From the NCBI RefSeq assembly GCF_019237635.1, contig NZ_JAFAGS010000017.1, positions 1-64,000 of the forward strand: 64,000 nucleotides of DNA. The letters are read 5' to 3'. The DNA is from Pluralibacter sp. GTDB taxonomy: Bacteria; Pseudomonadota; Gammaproteobacteria; Enterobacterales; Enterobacteriaceae. Below the pieces are notes generated by a model. The model was not told where the DNA came from, made no database searches, and was given only the letters and a program-made list of their open reading frames with translations. Shown one piece after another: positions 51,850 through 64,000 of this stretch (positions are counted from its first letter, which is position 1; every line of letters begins with the position of its first letter). Made by a program: the position numbers and the translations under genes.

Positions 51850-52182
51850 TTACAGCGCTTTCATGGTGCCTTTCGGCAGCACGGCGGCAACGAAGTCACG
51901 CTTGATGACAACTTCGGTGGTGTCGTTCAGTGCGATAGCAATGTAGCCCGTTTCCGCTACTTTGGTTACGCGACCAACCAGGCCACCGTTAGTCAGAACT
52001 TCATCACCTTTAGCGATAGAGTCCATCAGCTTTTTGTGATCTTTGGTACGCTTCTGCTGTGGGCGCAGGATCATGAAGTAGAAAATCAGACCGAACACCA
52101 CCAGCATCAGGATCAGAGACATCGGGCTGCCCTGAGCCGGCGCACCGGTAGCTGCTACCGCATCAGAAATAAAAAAGCTCAT
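51850..52182 (-). CDS. yajC: Preprotein translocase subunit YajC
   Basis: MSFFISDAVAATGAPAQGSPMSLILMLVVFGLIFYFMILRPQQKR. Confidence 0.97.
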   Translation of the reverse strand: MSFFISDAVAATGAPAQGSPMSLILMLVVFGLIFYFMILRPQQKRTKDHKKLMDSIAKGDEVLTNGGLVGRVTKVAETGYIAIALNDTTEVVIKRDFVAAVLPKGTMKAL

Positions 52183-52204
52183 TGAATTTCCCTCATTATT
52201 AAAA

Positions 52205-54456
<2,252 letters not shown>

Positions 54457-54547
54457 GACGTATACTCGTGACTTAAAAACAGGCGGCTTAGTCTAGTGCT
54501 CACACCTCTTTGCTGCAACAACTAGCCGACTCCGGATACCGAATCGC

Positions 54548-55129
54548 ATGAATTTTCTCGCACATCTGCACCTTGCCCACCTTGCTGGCAGCTCGCTTTC
54601 CGGCAATCTGCTGGCGGATTTCGTTCGCGGCAACCCGGGAAACGATTACCCCGCCGAGGTGGTCGACGGCATTCACATGCACCGGCGCATCGACGTGCTG
54701 ACCGACAATCTGCCGGAAGTCAAAGAGGCGCGGGAATGGTTTCGCCCGCAGACACGCCGCGTCGCGCCGATTACGCTGGACGTCATGTGGGACCACTTCC
54801 TGTCGCGCCACTGGGCACAGCTGTCGCCGGAGATGTCGCTGCCGGACTTCATACGCTATGCCCATTCGCAGGTCTCTGTCATTGTGCCGGACTCCCCGCC
54901 GCGATTTGTGAACCTCAACCACTATCTGTGGTCCGAACGCTGGCTGGAGCGCTACCAGGAGATGGTATTTATTCAGCGCGTGCTGAACGGCATGGCCAGC
55001 CGCCGACCAAAGCTCGACGCCCTGCGCGATTCCTGGTACGATCTCGACGCGCACTATATGGCGCTGGAGCAGCGTTTCTGGCAGTTCTATCCACGAATGA
55101 TGCACCTGGCAAAAAACAAACAGCTGTGA
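54548..55129 (+). CDS. acpH: Acyl carrier protein phosphodiesterase
   Basis: [31 protein letters not shown]-like HMHRRID. Confidence 0.95.
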   Translation: MNFLAHLHLAHLAGSSLSGNLLADFVRGNPGNDYPAEVVDGIHMHRRIDVLTDNLPEVKEAREWFRPQTRRVAPITLDVMWDHFLSRHWAQLSPEMSLPDFIRYAHSQVSVIVPDSPPRFVNLNHYLWSERWLERYQEMVFIQRVLNGMASRRPKLDALRDSWYDLDAHYMALEQRFWQFYPRMMHLAKNKQL

Positions 55130-55256
55130 TGTGAAGTGGATTGATAGGTAAAAACTGACTGAACGATTGTCAGCACCTCTTTGTCTTAACCCTGAAGACT
55201 CTCTATACTGGCCCGCGTTGCGTTCCAAATAACCTTAGTAATCACAGGAGAATCAC

Positions 55257-55859
55257 ATGGTTCTGGTCACTCGTCCGGCTCCGGATTTTACCGCTGCAGC
55301 AGTACTGGGTAACGGCGAAATCGTTGAAAACTTCAACTTCAAAAAGCACACCAACGGCAAAGCTACCGTTCTGTTCTTCTGGCCGATGGATTTCACTTTC
55401 GTTTGCCCGTCTGAACTGATCGCGTTCGACAAGCGTTACGAAGAATTCCAGAAGCGTGGTGTGGAAGTGGTTGGCGTCTCTTTTGACTCTGAATTTGTCC
55501 ATAACGCATGGCGTAACACCCCTGTCGACAAAGGCGGCATCGGTGCAGTGAAATACGCGATGGTTGCTGACATCAAACGCGAAATTCAGCAGGCTTACGG
55601 TATCGAACATCCGGAAGCTGGCGTTGCCCTGCGCGGCTCCTTCCTGATCGACAAAGACGGTATCGTGCGTCATCAGGTGGTTAACGATCTGCCGCTGGGT
55701 CGTAACATCGACGAAATGCTGCGCATGGTTGACGCGCTGCAGTTCCACGAAGAGCACGGCGATGTCTGTCCGGCTCAGTGGGAAAAAGGCAAAGAAGGTA
55801 TGGCCGCTTCTCCGGAAGGCGTTGCTAAATACCTGACCGAGAACGTATCCAGCCTGTAA
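55257..55859 (+). CDS. Typical 2-Cys peroxiredoxin (AhpC/TSA family)
   Basis: PMDFTFVCPSE peroxidatic Cys and HGDVCPAQW resolving Cys. Confidence 0.93.
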   Translation: MVLVTRPAPDFTAAAVLGNGEIVENFNFKKHTNGKATVLFFWPMDFTFVCPSELIAFDKRYEEFQKRGVEVVGVSFDSEFVHNAWRNTPVDKGGIGAVKYAMVADIKREIQQAYGIEHPEAGVALRGSFLIDKDGIVRHQVVNDLPLGRNIDEMLRMVDALQFHEEHGDVCPAQWEKGKEGMAASPEGVAKYLTENVSSL

Positions 55860-55878
55860 TCGGCACGGTTTACGAAGC

Positions 55879-55906
55879 AGGCCCGCAGATGCGGGCCTTT
55901 TTTTGT
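55879..55906 (+). terminator. Terminator after the peroxiredoxin gene
   Basis: GGCCCGCAGATGCGGGCCTTTTTTT. Confidence 0.8.
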
Positions 55907-55922
55907 GCCTTTCCCTTCGCGC

Positions 55923-57791
55923 TCAAAACGCAAAGCACGAACAACCCAGCACGCCCCAGAACGTCCGATCGTCAGAGACCAGGATATCCGATTTACGCGC
56001 CATATCGTGCTGGTGTCCGTGTACGCCGCAACTACCGATGCACTGGTGCATTTGCACAACGGCGCCCACCCTGGCCACCGCAGGCGGCGCGGCACGATAA
56101 TGTCCAGGCACCTTCACCACTGGCGACCAGTCAGGTACGACCGGAATAGCGGGCGGCGCCAGCGACGTGAAGTCTCCGGCAGCATACACCACCTTCCCGC
56201 CAACGACCGTCAGCACCGACTCAATACCTTTGATCTCCTCTTCCGCGACGCGGAAATAGTCTTTCGACAGCACCACCAGGTCGGCAAGCTGTTCCTTCGC
56301 AATGCGCCCCTTTTTGCCCTGCTCGCTGGAAAACCAGGCGCTGCCCGCCGTCCACAGCTCAAGCGCCACCTCGCGCGGCAGGCGGTTGCTATCGTCATAC
56401 ATCGTCAACCCGCCGACGGTACGACCGGACACCAGCCAGTACAGCGCAGTCCACGGGTTATAGCTCGCCACTCGGGTGGCATCAGTGCCCAGGCCGACAG
56501 GCACATCCAGTTCAAGCATTTTCGCCACCGGCGGCGTGTGTTTCACCGCCTCTTTGCCGTAGCGGTCGACGAAGTATTCGCCCTGAAAGGCCATACGGTG
56601 CTGTACCGCAATCCCGCCGCCCAGCGCCTTTACCCGCTCAATGTTGCGCTCGCTAATGGTCTCCGCGTGGTCAAAGAACCAGTGCAACCCGTTGAACGGA
56701 ATATCGCGATTAACCTTCTCAAAGACGTCGAGCATTCGGCTAATCGATTCGTCGTAGGTGGCGTGCAGGCGGAACGGCCAGCGATGCTCGACCAGATGAC
56801 GTACCACGCGTTCCAGCTCGTCCTCCATCCCGGCGGGTAAATCCGGTCGCGGCTGCAGGAAATCCTCGAAATCCGCCGCCGAGAAAACCAGCATTTCACC
56901 CGCGCCGTTGGCGCGATAGTAATCGGTGCCCTGTCCGGGTTTAAGCATATCGGTCCAGCGTTCAAAATCCTCCAGCTCCTGCTTTGGCCGCTGGGTAAAC
57001 AGGTTATAGGCGATGCGCACCGTCATCTGCTGGTTGGCGTGCAGCTGTTCAATGATTTCGTAATCTTCGGGGTAGTTCTGGAAACCGCCGCCAGCGTCGA
57101 TCGCGCTGGTCAGCCCCAGTCGGTTCAGCTCGCGCATAAACTGACGCGTGGAGTTGACCTGCATCTCCAGCGGCAGCTTCGGCCCTTTCGCCAGCGTGGC
57201 GTACAGGATCATGGCGTTAGGTTTCGCCACCAGCATACCGGTGGGGTTGCCGTTGCTGTCGCGCACGATCTCACCGCCCGGCGGGTTCGGCGTCTCTTTG
57301 GTATACCCCACCGCTTTCAGCGCCGCCCGGTTAAGCAGCGCGCGGTCATACAGATGCAGCACAAACACCGGCGAGTCCGGCGCGGCGTCGTTTAACTCTT
57401 CGAGCGTCGGCATCCGCCGCTCGGCAAACTGAAACTCGCTCCAGCCGCCGACAACCCGCACCCACTGCGGCGACGGCGTGCGATCGGCCTGCGCTTTGAG
57501 CATCCGCAGCGCATCCGCCAGCGACGGTACGCCTTCCCAGCGCAGCTCCAGGTTGTAGTTCAGCCCGCCGCGAATCAGATGCAGGTGCGAATCGTTGAGG
57601 CCTGGAATCACCGTATGGCCTTTGAGGTCGACGATCTGCGTTCCCTCAGCGGCATAGCTCATGATCTGGTCGTGGCGGCCAACCGCGAGGATCTTACCGT
57701 TGGCGATGGCAACGGCCTCCACCAGCGGGTTTTCGTTATCCAGCGTATGAATATCGCCGTGAGTCAGGATCAGTGTGGCTTTTTGAGACAT
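55923..57791 (-). CDS. Amidohydrolase (YtcJ-like)
   Basis: VIPGLNDSHLHLIRGG metal-binding motif and LGTDATRVASYNPW. Confidence 0.88.
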   Translation of the reverse strand: MSQKATLILTHGDIHTLDNENPLVEAVAIANGKILAVGRHDQIMSYAAEGTQIVDLKGHTVIPGLNDSHLHLIRGGLNYNLELRWEGVPSLADALRMLKAQADRTPSPQWVRVVGGWSEFQFAERRMPTLEELNDAAPDSPVFVLHLYDRALLNRAALKAVGYTKETPNPPGGEIVRDSNGNPTGMLVAKPNAMILYATLAKGPKLPLEMQVNSTRQFMRELNRLGLTSAIDAGGGFQNYPEDYEIIEQLHANQQMTVRIAYNLFTQRPKQELEDFERWTDMLKPGQGTDYYRANGAGEMLVFSAADFEDFLQPRPDLPAGMEDELERVVRHLVEHRWPFRLHATYDESISRMLDVFEKVNRDIPFNGLHWFFDHAETISERNIERVKALGGGIAVQHRMAFQGEYFVDRYGKEAVKHTPPVAKMLELDVPVGLGTDATRVASYNPWTALYWLVSGRTVGGLTMYDDSNRLPREVALELWTAGSAWFSSEQGKKGRIAKEQLADLVVLSKDYFRVAEEEIKGIESVLTVVGGKVVYAAGDFTSLAPPAIPVVPDWSPVVKVPGHYRAAPPAVARVGAVVQMHQCIGSCGVHGHQHDMARKSDILVSDDRTFWGVLGCSCFAF

Positions 57792-57812
57792 GATTATCTC
57801 CTTAAGGCCGGA

Positions 57813-58358
57813 TCAGGCTTTCTTCAGCCACCCGGCAAACAGACGGGTCACGATGGGCATCCACAGCCAGACGACCAGCGCCACCACGCAGGCATCGTTA
57901 ATCAGATGCAGCAGCAAAGAGCCCTTCAGCGCAGGCAACGCCATGCCGGTCACCCATGGCACCAGATTGGTACTGGGGAAAATCACCAGCAGCGTGATAA
58001 GAAACTGCTTCCAGCGCAGCGGCTGGCGCACGTGCGGCGCGGGCGGTGTAAACCAGAACGCGGCTTCGGTTCTTACCTCGGTATGATCGCCTTCGCTCAG
58101 CAGCGGCGTAATCTCATCAACCAGCTGCCGACGGGTTTCAGACTGGGTCCAGCCATACAGGTGTTCGAGGGTGTCGAAGCGGATGATGATATTCCACATC
58201 CCCTGACCATCAGCGGGACGGATGACGTTAGCGCCAAGGTGACCGGGGTATTGCGCGGCAATCGGCATGATTTTGCCAAGCCACGCCTCGTACTCACCGG
58301 CGTCCTGCGGCTTCAGCGCGTGGGTTATCACCAGCGTGACATGTTTCTGTTGCGTCAT
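57813..58358 (-). CDS. Antibiotic-biosynthesis-monooxygenase-like domain protein with C-terminal transmembrane helices
   Basis: MTQQKHVTLVITHALKPQDAGEYEAWLGKIMPIAAQYPGHLGANVIRP; two hydrophobic helices near the C-terminus. Start corrected from 58382. Confidence 0.78.
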   Translation of the reverse strand: MTQQKHVTLVITHALKPQDAGEYEAWLGKIMPIAAQYPGHLGANVIRPADGQGMWNIIIRFDTLEHLYGWTQSETRRQLVDEITPLLSEGDHTEVRTEAAFWFTPPAPHVRQPLRWKQFLITLLVIFPSTNLVPWVTGMALPALKGSLLLHLINDACVVALVVWLWMPIVTRLFAGWLKKA

Positions 58359-58409
58359 AGCGGGGGATTCCTTGCAGTGCATTGGGCGGGTGTGAGCCCG
58401 CCGCCGGTG

Positions 58410-59053
58410 TTACGCCTTACGCTCTGGTGCGCCATGCACCATGGTATAGGCATAGTCGACGCCCATGCCATAAGCGCCGCTGTGTTCGCGCACCAGGTCC
58501 ATCACCGCGTCATAAGTGCCTTTGCGCGACCAGTCACGCTGGTACTCCAGCAGCACCTGCTGCCAGGTCACGGGTACCGCACCTGCCTGCACCATACGAT
58601 CAATGGCGCGCTCATGGGCGTCAACGGAGGTGCCGCCTGAGGTATCGGTGACCACATAAACTTCATACCCGGCTTCCAGCGCCATCAGCGCCGGGAAGGT
58701 CAGGCACACTTCCGTCCACAGGGCGGAAATAATCAGTTTTTTACGCCCGGTGGCTTTCACCGCCTCGACAAACTTCGCATCCTCCCAGGAGTTCATAGAG
58801 GTACGTTCGATAGGTTTAACATCCGGATGCACCGCCAGCAGTTCCGGCCAGATATATCCGCTGAAACTTTTGGTTTCCACTGAGGTATAAATCACCGGCA
58901 CATTAAATATCCCCCCCCCGCTTTAGCCAACGCCACGGTGTTATTTTTCAGCGTCTGTCGGTCAATATTGGTAACGCCAAAAGCCATTTGCGGTTGATGA
59001 TCGATAAAAATAAGCGCGGAGTTTGATGGGTCAATCAGTTCCCGAATAGACAT
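58410..59053 (-). pseudogene. Isochorismatase-like hydrolase (YcaC-like), frameshifted at a C9/G9 tract
   Basis: From ATG 59053: MSIRELIDPSNSALIFIDHQPQMAFGVTNIDRQTLKNNTVALAKA, then 9 G; the rest continues in another frame as IFNVPVIYTSVETKSFSGYIWPELL...HGAPERKA (ORF 58410-58901). Confidence 0.8.
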
Positions 59054-59500
59054 ATCACACCTTCTTAATCAATAAGTTAAAAGGCAACGGTCTAAGACTG
59101 TTGTAAGCAGTTGGATCCTGAAGGAGAAAGCCTGATGAGTATAGCTGGAAATTTCTAACGAGTTATTAAAGAAATTTTTCTGTTTTATGGCAGGTGTTTT
59201 TTGTCATTAACGGCGTTTGGATAATACCGCCAGACAATTATTATTAATCTTTATCAAAAAATTACGCCAGCCTGTTCTAAACTATTCACTGGTAGATTTT
59301 CAGCACTTTAGGTAAAATAACATTATATTATTTCATAGAGTTAACCCACCACGGCGCAGATATGATTCTTGGGGCGATCAACGAGCCGCCAACCTCCGGC
59401 GCCTGGTCCTACAAAATTCTGGTAACCACCGCGACGGGCTGGCGCAGCGCTGGTGGCGCGAAAATATCCTCACCAGCCCGGTGCTGAGCCAGCTATACCG

Positions 59501-61318
59501 CTAACGCCCCAGCCAGACGCTGGCCGAAACAGCGGGTAGCGTCAGCACATCCTCGTGCAGCGCGCCGTTGCCCTCTTTGCACTGCCACGTCTTCACGGCC
59601 AGCAGCGGAGAAGCGTCAAGCACCACCTCGCAGGCTTCACCACGGTTAATGGCGACCAGTGCCCGTTCCTGCCGCCAGACGCGGACAAATACCACCACGT
59701 TGTCTTCGGCATACAGCACCTGGCAGCCGCCATGGCGAAACGCCGGGTAGCGGTGGCGTAGCGCAGCCATCCGCTGGTACAGCGCCAGCAGCCCGGCGTC
59801 CTGTTTTGCGGGGTCCCACGGAAACGGTTTGCGGCAGAATGGGTCGTTATCGCCATCCAGACCAACCTCATCGCCGTAGTAAATGCAGGGAACGCCGGGC
59901 CAGGTAAACAACCAGACCACCGCCAGCGGCAGACGGACGACATCTTTACCCAGCAGCGATTTAAAGCGCGCGGTGTCGTGGCTGTCGAGCTGATTGAACA
60001 TGCGCAGCTGTTGCTGATGCGACAGCCCGGCGCGATAGTTATCCATCCACGCCATGCAGGTTTGCGCATCAATAAGCTGCGGATCGTACGAGATATCGGT
60101 ATTGGCCAGAAACCCCCACAGCGGGAAGGTAAAACCGCGATAGTTCATGGCGGCATCTTCCACATCCGCCTGTAGCCACTGCCGCGCATCGCCGAAGTGT
60201 TCGCCCACCACGTAGGCTTCCGGCTGCGTCTCTTTCGCCGCCTGCGTGATGCCCGCGACATGCTGCAGGTTATTACGCGCGCCGCCCGCTTCACCCAGCA
60301 TATGCACCACATCCAGCCGCCAGCCGTCCATGTTCCAGGGCGCCTTCAGCCAGTAGCGCACAATGCTGTCGTCACCCCGGTAAATCTCATTGATCAAGGA
60401 TTCTGACCGATAGTCGAGCTTCGGCAGGCTGGCATACCCTAACCAGTCGAGCGCCTGCCCTTCTGGACAAAAAGAGTACCAGTCGCGCCAGGCCGACCCC
60501 GGATTGTGGCAGGCGCCATCCGCCCCTTGCTGATGACGATCAAACCAGGCGTGGGTATCGCCGCTATGGTTAAAAACCCCGTCGAGGATAATCCGCATAC
60601 CTTCCCGATGCGTCGTGTGCCGCAGGCGCAGCAGCGCCTGATCGCCACCAAACTGCGGGTCGACATGGCGGTAGTCCTCAGTATCGTACTTATGCACGCT
60701 CGGCGCGGTAAATACCGGGTTGAGGTACAGCGCGGTGACACCCAGCTTTTTCAGGTACGGCAGTTTTTCGCCGATCCCGTCAAGATCGCCGCCGTAAAAG
60801 GTCGATCCCCCGGCCTTCGCGGTGAGCGGATCATCCCAATCACGCAGCACGATATCGTGTCCGGCGGCGTGGTGATAATAGACCTTATCCTGTTCTGCAT
60901 CCCGCGGCAGGCTGCGGGCGAAACGGTCAGGGAAAATCTGATAGAACACCTGGTCGGCGACCCACTGTGGGCCGCTATCGGGTGTATCAATGGCAAACTG
61001 TTCCAGCCGCGCAGGCGTAATCGCGCTAAACCCTTGCGGCGTAAACCAGCGCTGACGGTTGTCCCACAGCAGCTTAAAACAGTAACGGCGGCGCGGTTGC
61101 CCCTGGCCGAGCGCTATCTCCGCGCGCCAGGCCGTGACGCCAGGTTCAGGCTGTCGCTTGAGCCGGCGCATCGGCAGCGAGATTTCTTCGTTGTCCTGCT
61201 CCGCGCGCAGCGTCACCCGCTGCGGCAGGCTATCCCCCGTCAGCCAGAGGGTTATCGACAGTTTGTCCGACTGCGGCTTAACAAACGGTGCAACAGGAAG
61301 ATGCCAGGCCTTCAACAT
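59501..61318 (-). CDS. malZ: Maltodextrin glucosidase
   Basis: [40 protein letters not shown]13 motifs ([14 protein letters not shown]). Confidence 0.97.
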   Translation of the reverse strand: MLKAWHLPVAPFVKPQSDKLSITLWLTGDSLPQRVTLRAEQDNEEISLPMRRLKRQPEPGVTAWRAEIALGQGQPRRRYCFKLLWDNRQRWFTPQGFSAITPARLEQFAIDTPDSGPQWVADQVFYQIFPDRFARSLPRDAEQDKVYYHHAAGHDIVLRDWDDPLTAKAGGSTFYGGDLDGIGEKLPYLKKLGVTALYLNPVFTAPSVHKYDTEDYRHVDPQFGGDQALLRLRHTTHREGMRIILDGVFNHSGDTHAWFDRHQQGADGACHNPGSAWRDWYSFCPEGQALDWLGYASLPKLDYRSESLINEIYRGDDSIVRYWLKAPWNMDGWRLDVVHMLGEAGGARNNLQHVAGITQAAKETQPEAYVVGEHFGDARQWLQADVEDAAMNYRGFTFPLWGFLANTDISYDPQLIDAQTCMAWMDNYRAGLSHQQQLRMFNQLDSHDTARFKSLLGKDVVRLPLAVVWLFTWPGVPCIYYGDEVGLDGDNDPFCRKPFPWDPAKQDAGLLALYQRMAALRHRYPAFRHGGCQVLYAEDNVVVFVRVWRQERALVAINRGEACEVVLDASPLLAVKTWQCKEGNGALHEDVLTLPAVSASVWLGR

Positions 61319-61637
61319 TATCTTTTCCCCTTGTTCAGAATGCCCTCACCTTGCCATAGCCGACAGAAGGATAACTCATCATTATGCCGTTAATTGGAGG
61401 AGGAGTGCGAGGGAGGAGGTGGAAGGCCTGCCTCAGCATGGTAACGTTTTGCGCAGAGGCTTCCAGAAACAGTATCGAATCGTCCAGGATCGCGAAAAAT
61501 CTTTAGCACCTCGCTGCACAAGCCGTATTTTTCACAGGAGATATCTCACCTTCAATAACTCCGGCAGCCCTAAAAATATTGAAGAAGGAGAGTTACTGGA
61601 GTTATATTCATTTCGCAGCGAACTGAAGGAAGTCGCG

Positions 61638-61817
61638 ATGAACAGCAGGAAGCTGATAGCCGAAATACAAGCAGATGGCTGGGTTCTGATACGGGTTAAC
61701 GGTAGCCACCATCATTTCAGACATCCTGATAAATCGGGCCTGGTTACCGTCCCACACCCGAAGAAGGATTTACCGCTGAAAACGGCGAAGAGTATACGAA
61801 GGCAAGCGGGGCTTTAG
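61638..61817 (+). CDS. hicA: HicA-type mRNA interferase toxin
   Basis: MNSRKLIAEIQADGWVLIRVNGSHHHFRHPDKSGLVTVPHPKKDLPLKTAKSIRRQAGL; intact GSHHHF motif; followed by hicB. Confidence 0.93.
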   Translation: MNSRKLIAEIQADGWVLIRVNGSHHHFRHPDKSGLVTVPHPKKDLPLKTAKSIRRQAGL

Positions 61818-61840
61818 CGTCCCAAACAGGCGAGGTATTT

Positions 61841-62248
61841 ATGTTTTATCCAATCGCGATCGAAGCGGGCGATGATAATCACGCCTATGGCGTCACGGTG
61901 CCGGACCTGCCCGGCTGTTTCTCCGCAGGCGACACGCTGGATGAAGCGATAGCAAACGCGAAGGAGGCTATCTGCGGGCATATCGAATTACTGATCGAAA
62001 TGGGCGAAGATATTCCACCTGTTTCCTCGGTTGGAAGTCTGGCCAGGCGAACCGATTACACGGGCTATACCTGGGCCGTGGTCGATATTGATATCACACG
62101 CCTGATGGGAGGCTCAGAGAAAATCAACGTCACGCTGCCAAAATCGTTAATTGACCGCATCGACCGCTGCGTTGCTACACGGCCGGAATTTAAGAGCCGC
62201 TCAGGCTTTCTCGCGCAGGTCGCGCTAGAGCGTCTGATGAAGACATAG
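61841..62248 (+). CDS. hicB: HicB-type antitoxin with C-terminal RHH-like DNA-binding domain
   Basis: MFYPIAIEAGDDNHAYGVTVPDLPGCFSAGDTLDEAIANAKEAICGHIELLIEMGEDIP; INVTLPKSLIDRIDRCV. Confidence 0.94.
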   Translation: MFYPIAIEAGDDNHAYGVTVPDLPGCFSAGDTLDEAIANAKEAICGHIELLIEMGEDIPPVSSVGSLARRTDYTGYTWAVVDIDITRLMGGSEKINVTLPKSLIDRIDRCVATRPEFKSRSGFLAQVALERLMKT

Positions 62249-62285
62249 AGGCGACCCGGCGGCAAAGCGCCGCCGGGTATCAATA

Positions 62286-63659
62286 TTACTGGGCTTCCGC
62301 TAACTGGCGGTCGTGGCGGCGTTTGAAGCCCCAGCCGATAAGCAGCAACACAATCCACGCAAATCCGACGTACAGCGAGATACGCGTATCCGGGTGGTAG
62401 CCAATCAGCGCGATGATAAAGACCAGGAAAATCAGGCCAACGGTTGTCGTCGCGACCCCGCCCGGCACTTTGAAGCTCAGCTTGCTAACCTCCTCCGGCG
62501 ACAGGCGACGGCGGAAAGCAATCTGCGACAGCAGGATCATTATCCACACCCACACGGTGGCGAAGGTCGCCAGCGACGCGATCACCAGGAAGATATTTTC
62601 CGGCATGATGTAGTTCAGATAGACGGCAAACAGCAGCGCAATGGTCATCACCATCACCGTCACCCACGGAATGCCGCGGCGCGAGGTTTTGGCGAATACC
62701 TTCGGCGCACTGCCCTGTTCCGCCATGCCGTGCAGCATGCGGCCAACGCCGAACACATCGGAGTTAATCGCCGACAGCGATGCGGTCAGCACCACAAAGT
62801 TGAGGATACTGGCGGCAAAGGTAATGCCCATATGCTGGAAGGTTAATACGAACGGACTGCCGTCGGTACCCACCTGGTTCCACGGGTAGATGGACATGAT
62901 GACGAACAGCGTCCCGACATAGAACACCAGAATGCGCATCGGCACAGAGTTAATCGCCCGCGGAATGGATTTCTCCGGGTCTTTGGCCTCACCGGCGGTA
63001 ATGCCGATAATTTCGATACCGCCATAGGCAAACATCACCATCTGCAACGACATCACCATGCCAAGCCAGCCGTTGCTGAAAAAGCCGCCGTTGCTCCACA
63101 GGTTATGGATGCCCGTCGGCTGGCCACCGTTGCCGATGCCCCAGACGATGATGCCGATACCGGCGACGATCATGATAATGATGGTCGCAACCTTGAAGAA
63201 CGAGAACCAGAACTCCAGCTCGCCGAACACCTTCACGCTCATCAGGTTGACGGCGCAGATAATCAGCACCACGCTGAGCACCCAAATCCAGTGCGGCACC
63301 GCCGGGAACCAGACGCCCATGTAGATCCCAAAGGCGGTGACGTCGGCAATCGCGACAATCAAAATTTCAAAGCAATAGGTCCAACCGGTGATATAGCCCG
63401 CAAGCCCGCCTAAGTTTTCCTGCGCATAGCGCGAGAACGAACTGGCAGACGGATTATGTACGGACATCTCGCCAAGCGCCCGCATAATGATATAGGCCGC
63501 AACGCCGCCGATAATATAGGCAAGCAGCACGCTGGGACCGGCCATTTTAATGGCGTCTGCCGAGCCATAAAAAAGACCGGTGCCGATAGCCGACCCGAGA
63601 GCCATAAAGCGAATGTGGCGGGTGCTTAGCCCGCGCTTTAGCTTGTTATTTGTTTCCAT
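62286..63659 (-). CDS. proY: Amino acid permease ProY
   Basis: [52 protein letters not shown]; closely matches E. coli ProY. Start corrected from 63698. Confidence 0.96.
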   Translation of the reverse strand: METNNKLKRGLSTRHIRFMALGSAIGTGLFYGSADAIKMAGPSVLLAYIIGGVAAYIIMRALGEMSVHNPSASSFSRYAQENLGGLAGYITGWTYCFEILIVAIADVTAFGIYMGVWFPAVPHWIWVLSVVLIICAVNLMSVKVFGELEFWFSFFKVATIIIMIVAGIGIIVWGIGNGGQPTGIHNLWSNGGFFSNGWLGMVMSLQMVMFAYGGIEIIGITAGEAKDPEKSIPRAINSVPMRILVFYVGTLFVIMSIYPWNQVGTDGSPFVLTFQHMGITFAASILNFVVLTASLSAINSDVFGVGRMLHGMAEQGSAPKVFAKTSRRGIPWVTVMVMTIALLFAVYLNYIMPENIFLVIASLATFATVWVWIMILLSQIAFRRRLSPEEVSKLSFKVPGGVATTTVGLIFLVFIIALIGYHPDTRISLYVGFAWIVLLLIGWGFKRRHDRQLAEAQ

Positions 63660-63685
63660 TAATTCCAATGCCTGAATAAAAACAA

Positions 63686-63712
63686 AACCACGGGGCATTT
63701 CGCCCCGTGGTT
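63686..63712 (-). terminator. Hairpin between brnQ and proY
   Basis: AACCACGGGGCATTTCGCCCCGTGGTT. Confidence 0.65.
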
Positions 63713-63734
63713 AATTTCAACACTTCGCGCTAAC

Positions 63735-64000
63735 TTAGTGTGCGCTGGAGGTAACCGGACGTCCCGCAGCGCGATCCCAGCCGATAGCCAGCACGGCCAT
63801 GACGATAGTCGGCATCAGCCACGCCAGACCCTGTTCCGCCAGCGGTAAATGCTGGGTCCATGACGGCAGGATGTCGGCGAATGCGGAGGCTTTAATCCCA
63901 TCCAGCAAACCGAACACCAGGCTGATAAACATCGCCGGGGCGATCACGCGGGTAGGATTATGCCACCAACCGCGGGTAAAACTTAATACCACCAGTGCGA
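63735..64000 (-). CDS. brnQ: Branched-chain amino acid transporter BrnQ, C-terminal part only (5' off the right edge)
   Basis: C-terminal ...[37 protein letters not shown]; synteny with proY. Confidence 0.9.
   Translation of the reverse strand, partial: ALVVLSFTRGWWHNPTRVIAPAMFISLVFGLLDGIKASAFADILPSWTQHLPLAEQGLAWLMPTIVMAVLAIGWDRAAGRPVTSSAH

Overview
The window is an enterobacterial chromosome segment (family Enterobacteriaceae; genus not assigned). Its backbone is colinear with the E. coli cof-ybaE-queC-fadM-ybaV-ppiD-hupB-lon-clpXP-tig-bolA-yajG-ampG-cyoABCDE-yajR ... yajQ-panE-yajL-thiI-xseB-ispA-dxs-yajO-pgpA-thiL-nusB-ribE-ribD-nrdR-yajI-tsx ... secFD-yajC-tgt-queA-acpH ... malZ ... proY-brnQ region. 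Four accessory insertions interrupt it. (1) A self-contained fucose-type sugar regulon lies between yajR and yajQ: fucU-fucK-fucI diverge from an ABC sugar importer, a LacI/Cra-type regulator and fucA. Its intergenic region carries two matching 16-bp palindromes. (2) A VOC protein, a WYL/YafY regulator and an M24 peptidase occupy the usual yajD position, with a perfect 10-bp-arm inverted repeat upstream of the VOC gene. (3) A peroxiredoxin, an amidohydrolase, a membrane-anchored monooxygenase-like protein and an isochorismatase-like gene lie between acpH and malZ. The isochorismatase-like gene is frameshifted at a 9-bp C/G homopolymer. (4) A HicAB toxin-antitoxin pair lies between malZ and proY. 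I saw no rRNA, tRNA, CRISPR array, IS element or prophage. Product names come from recall of E. coli homologues and motif reading, not from database searches.
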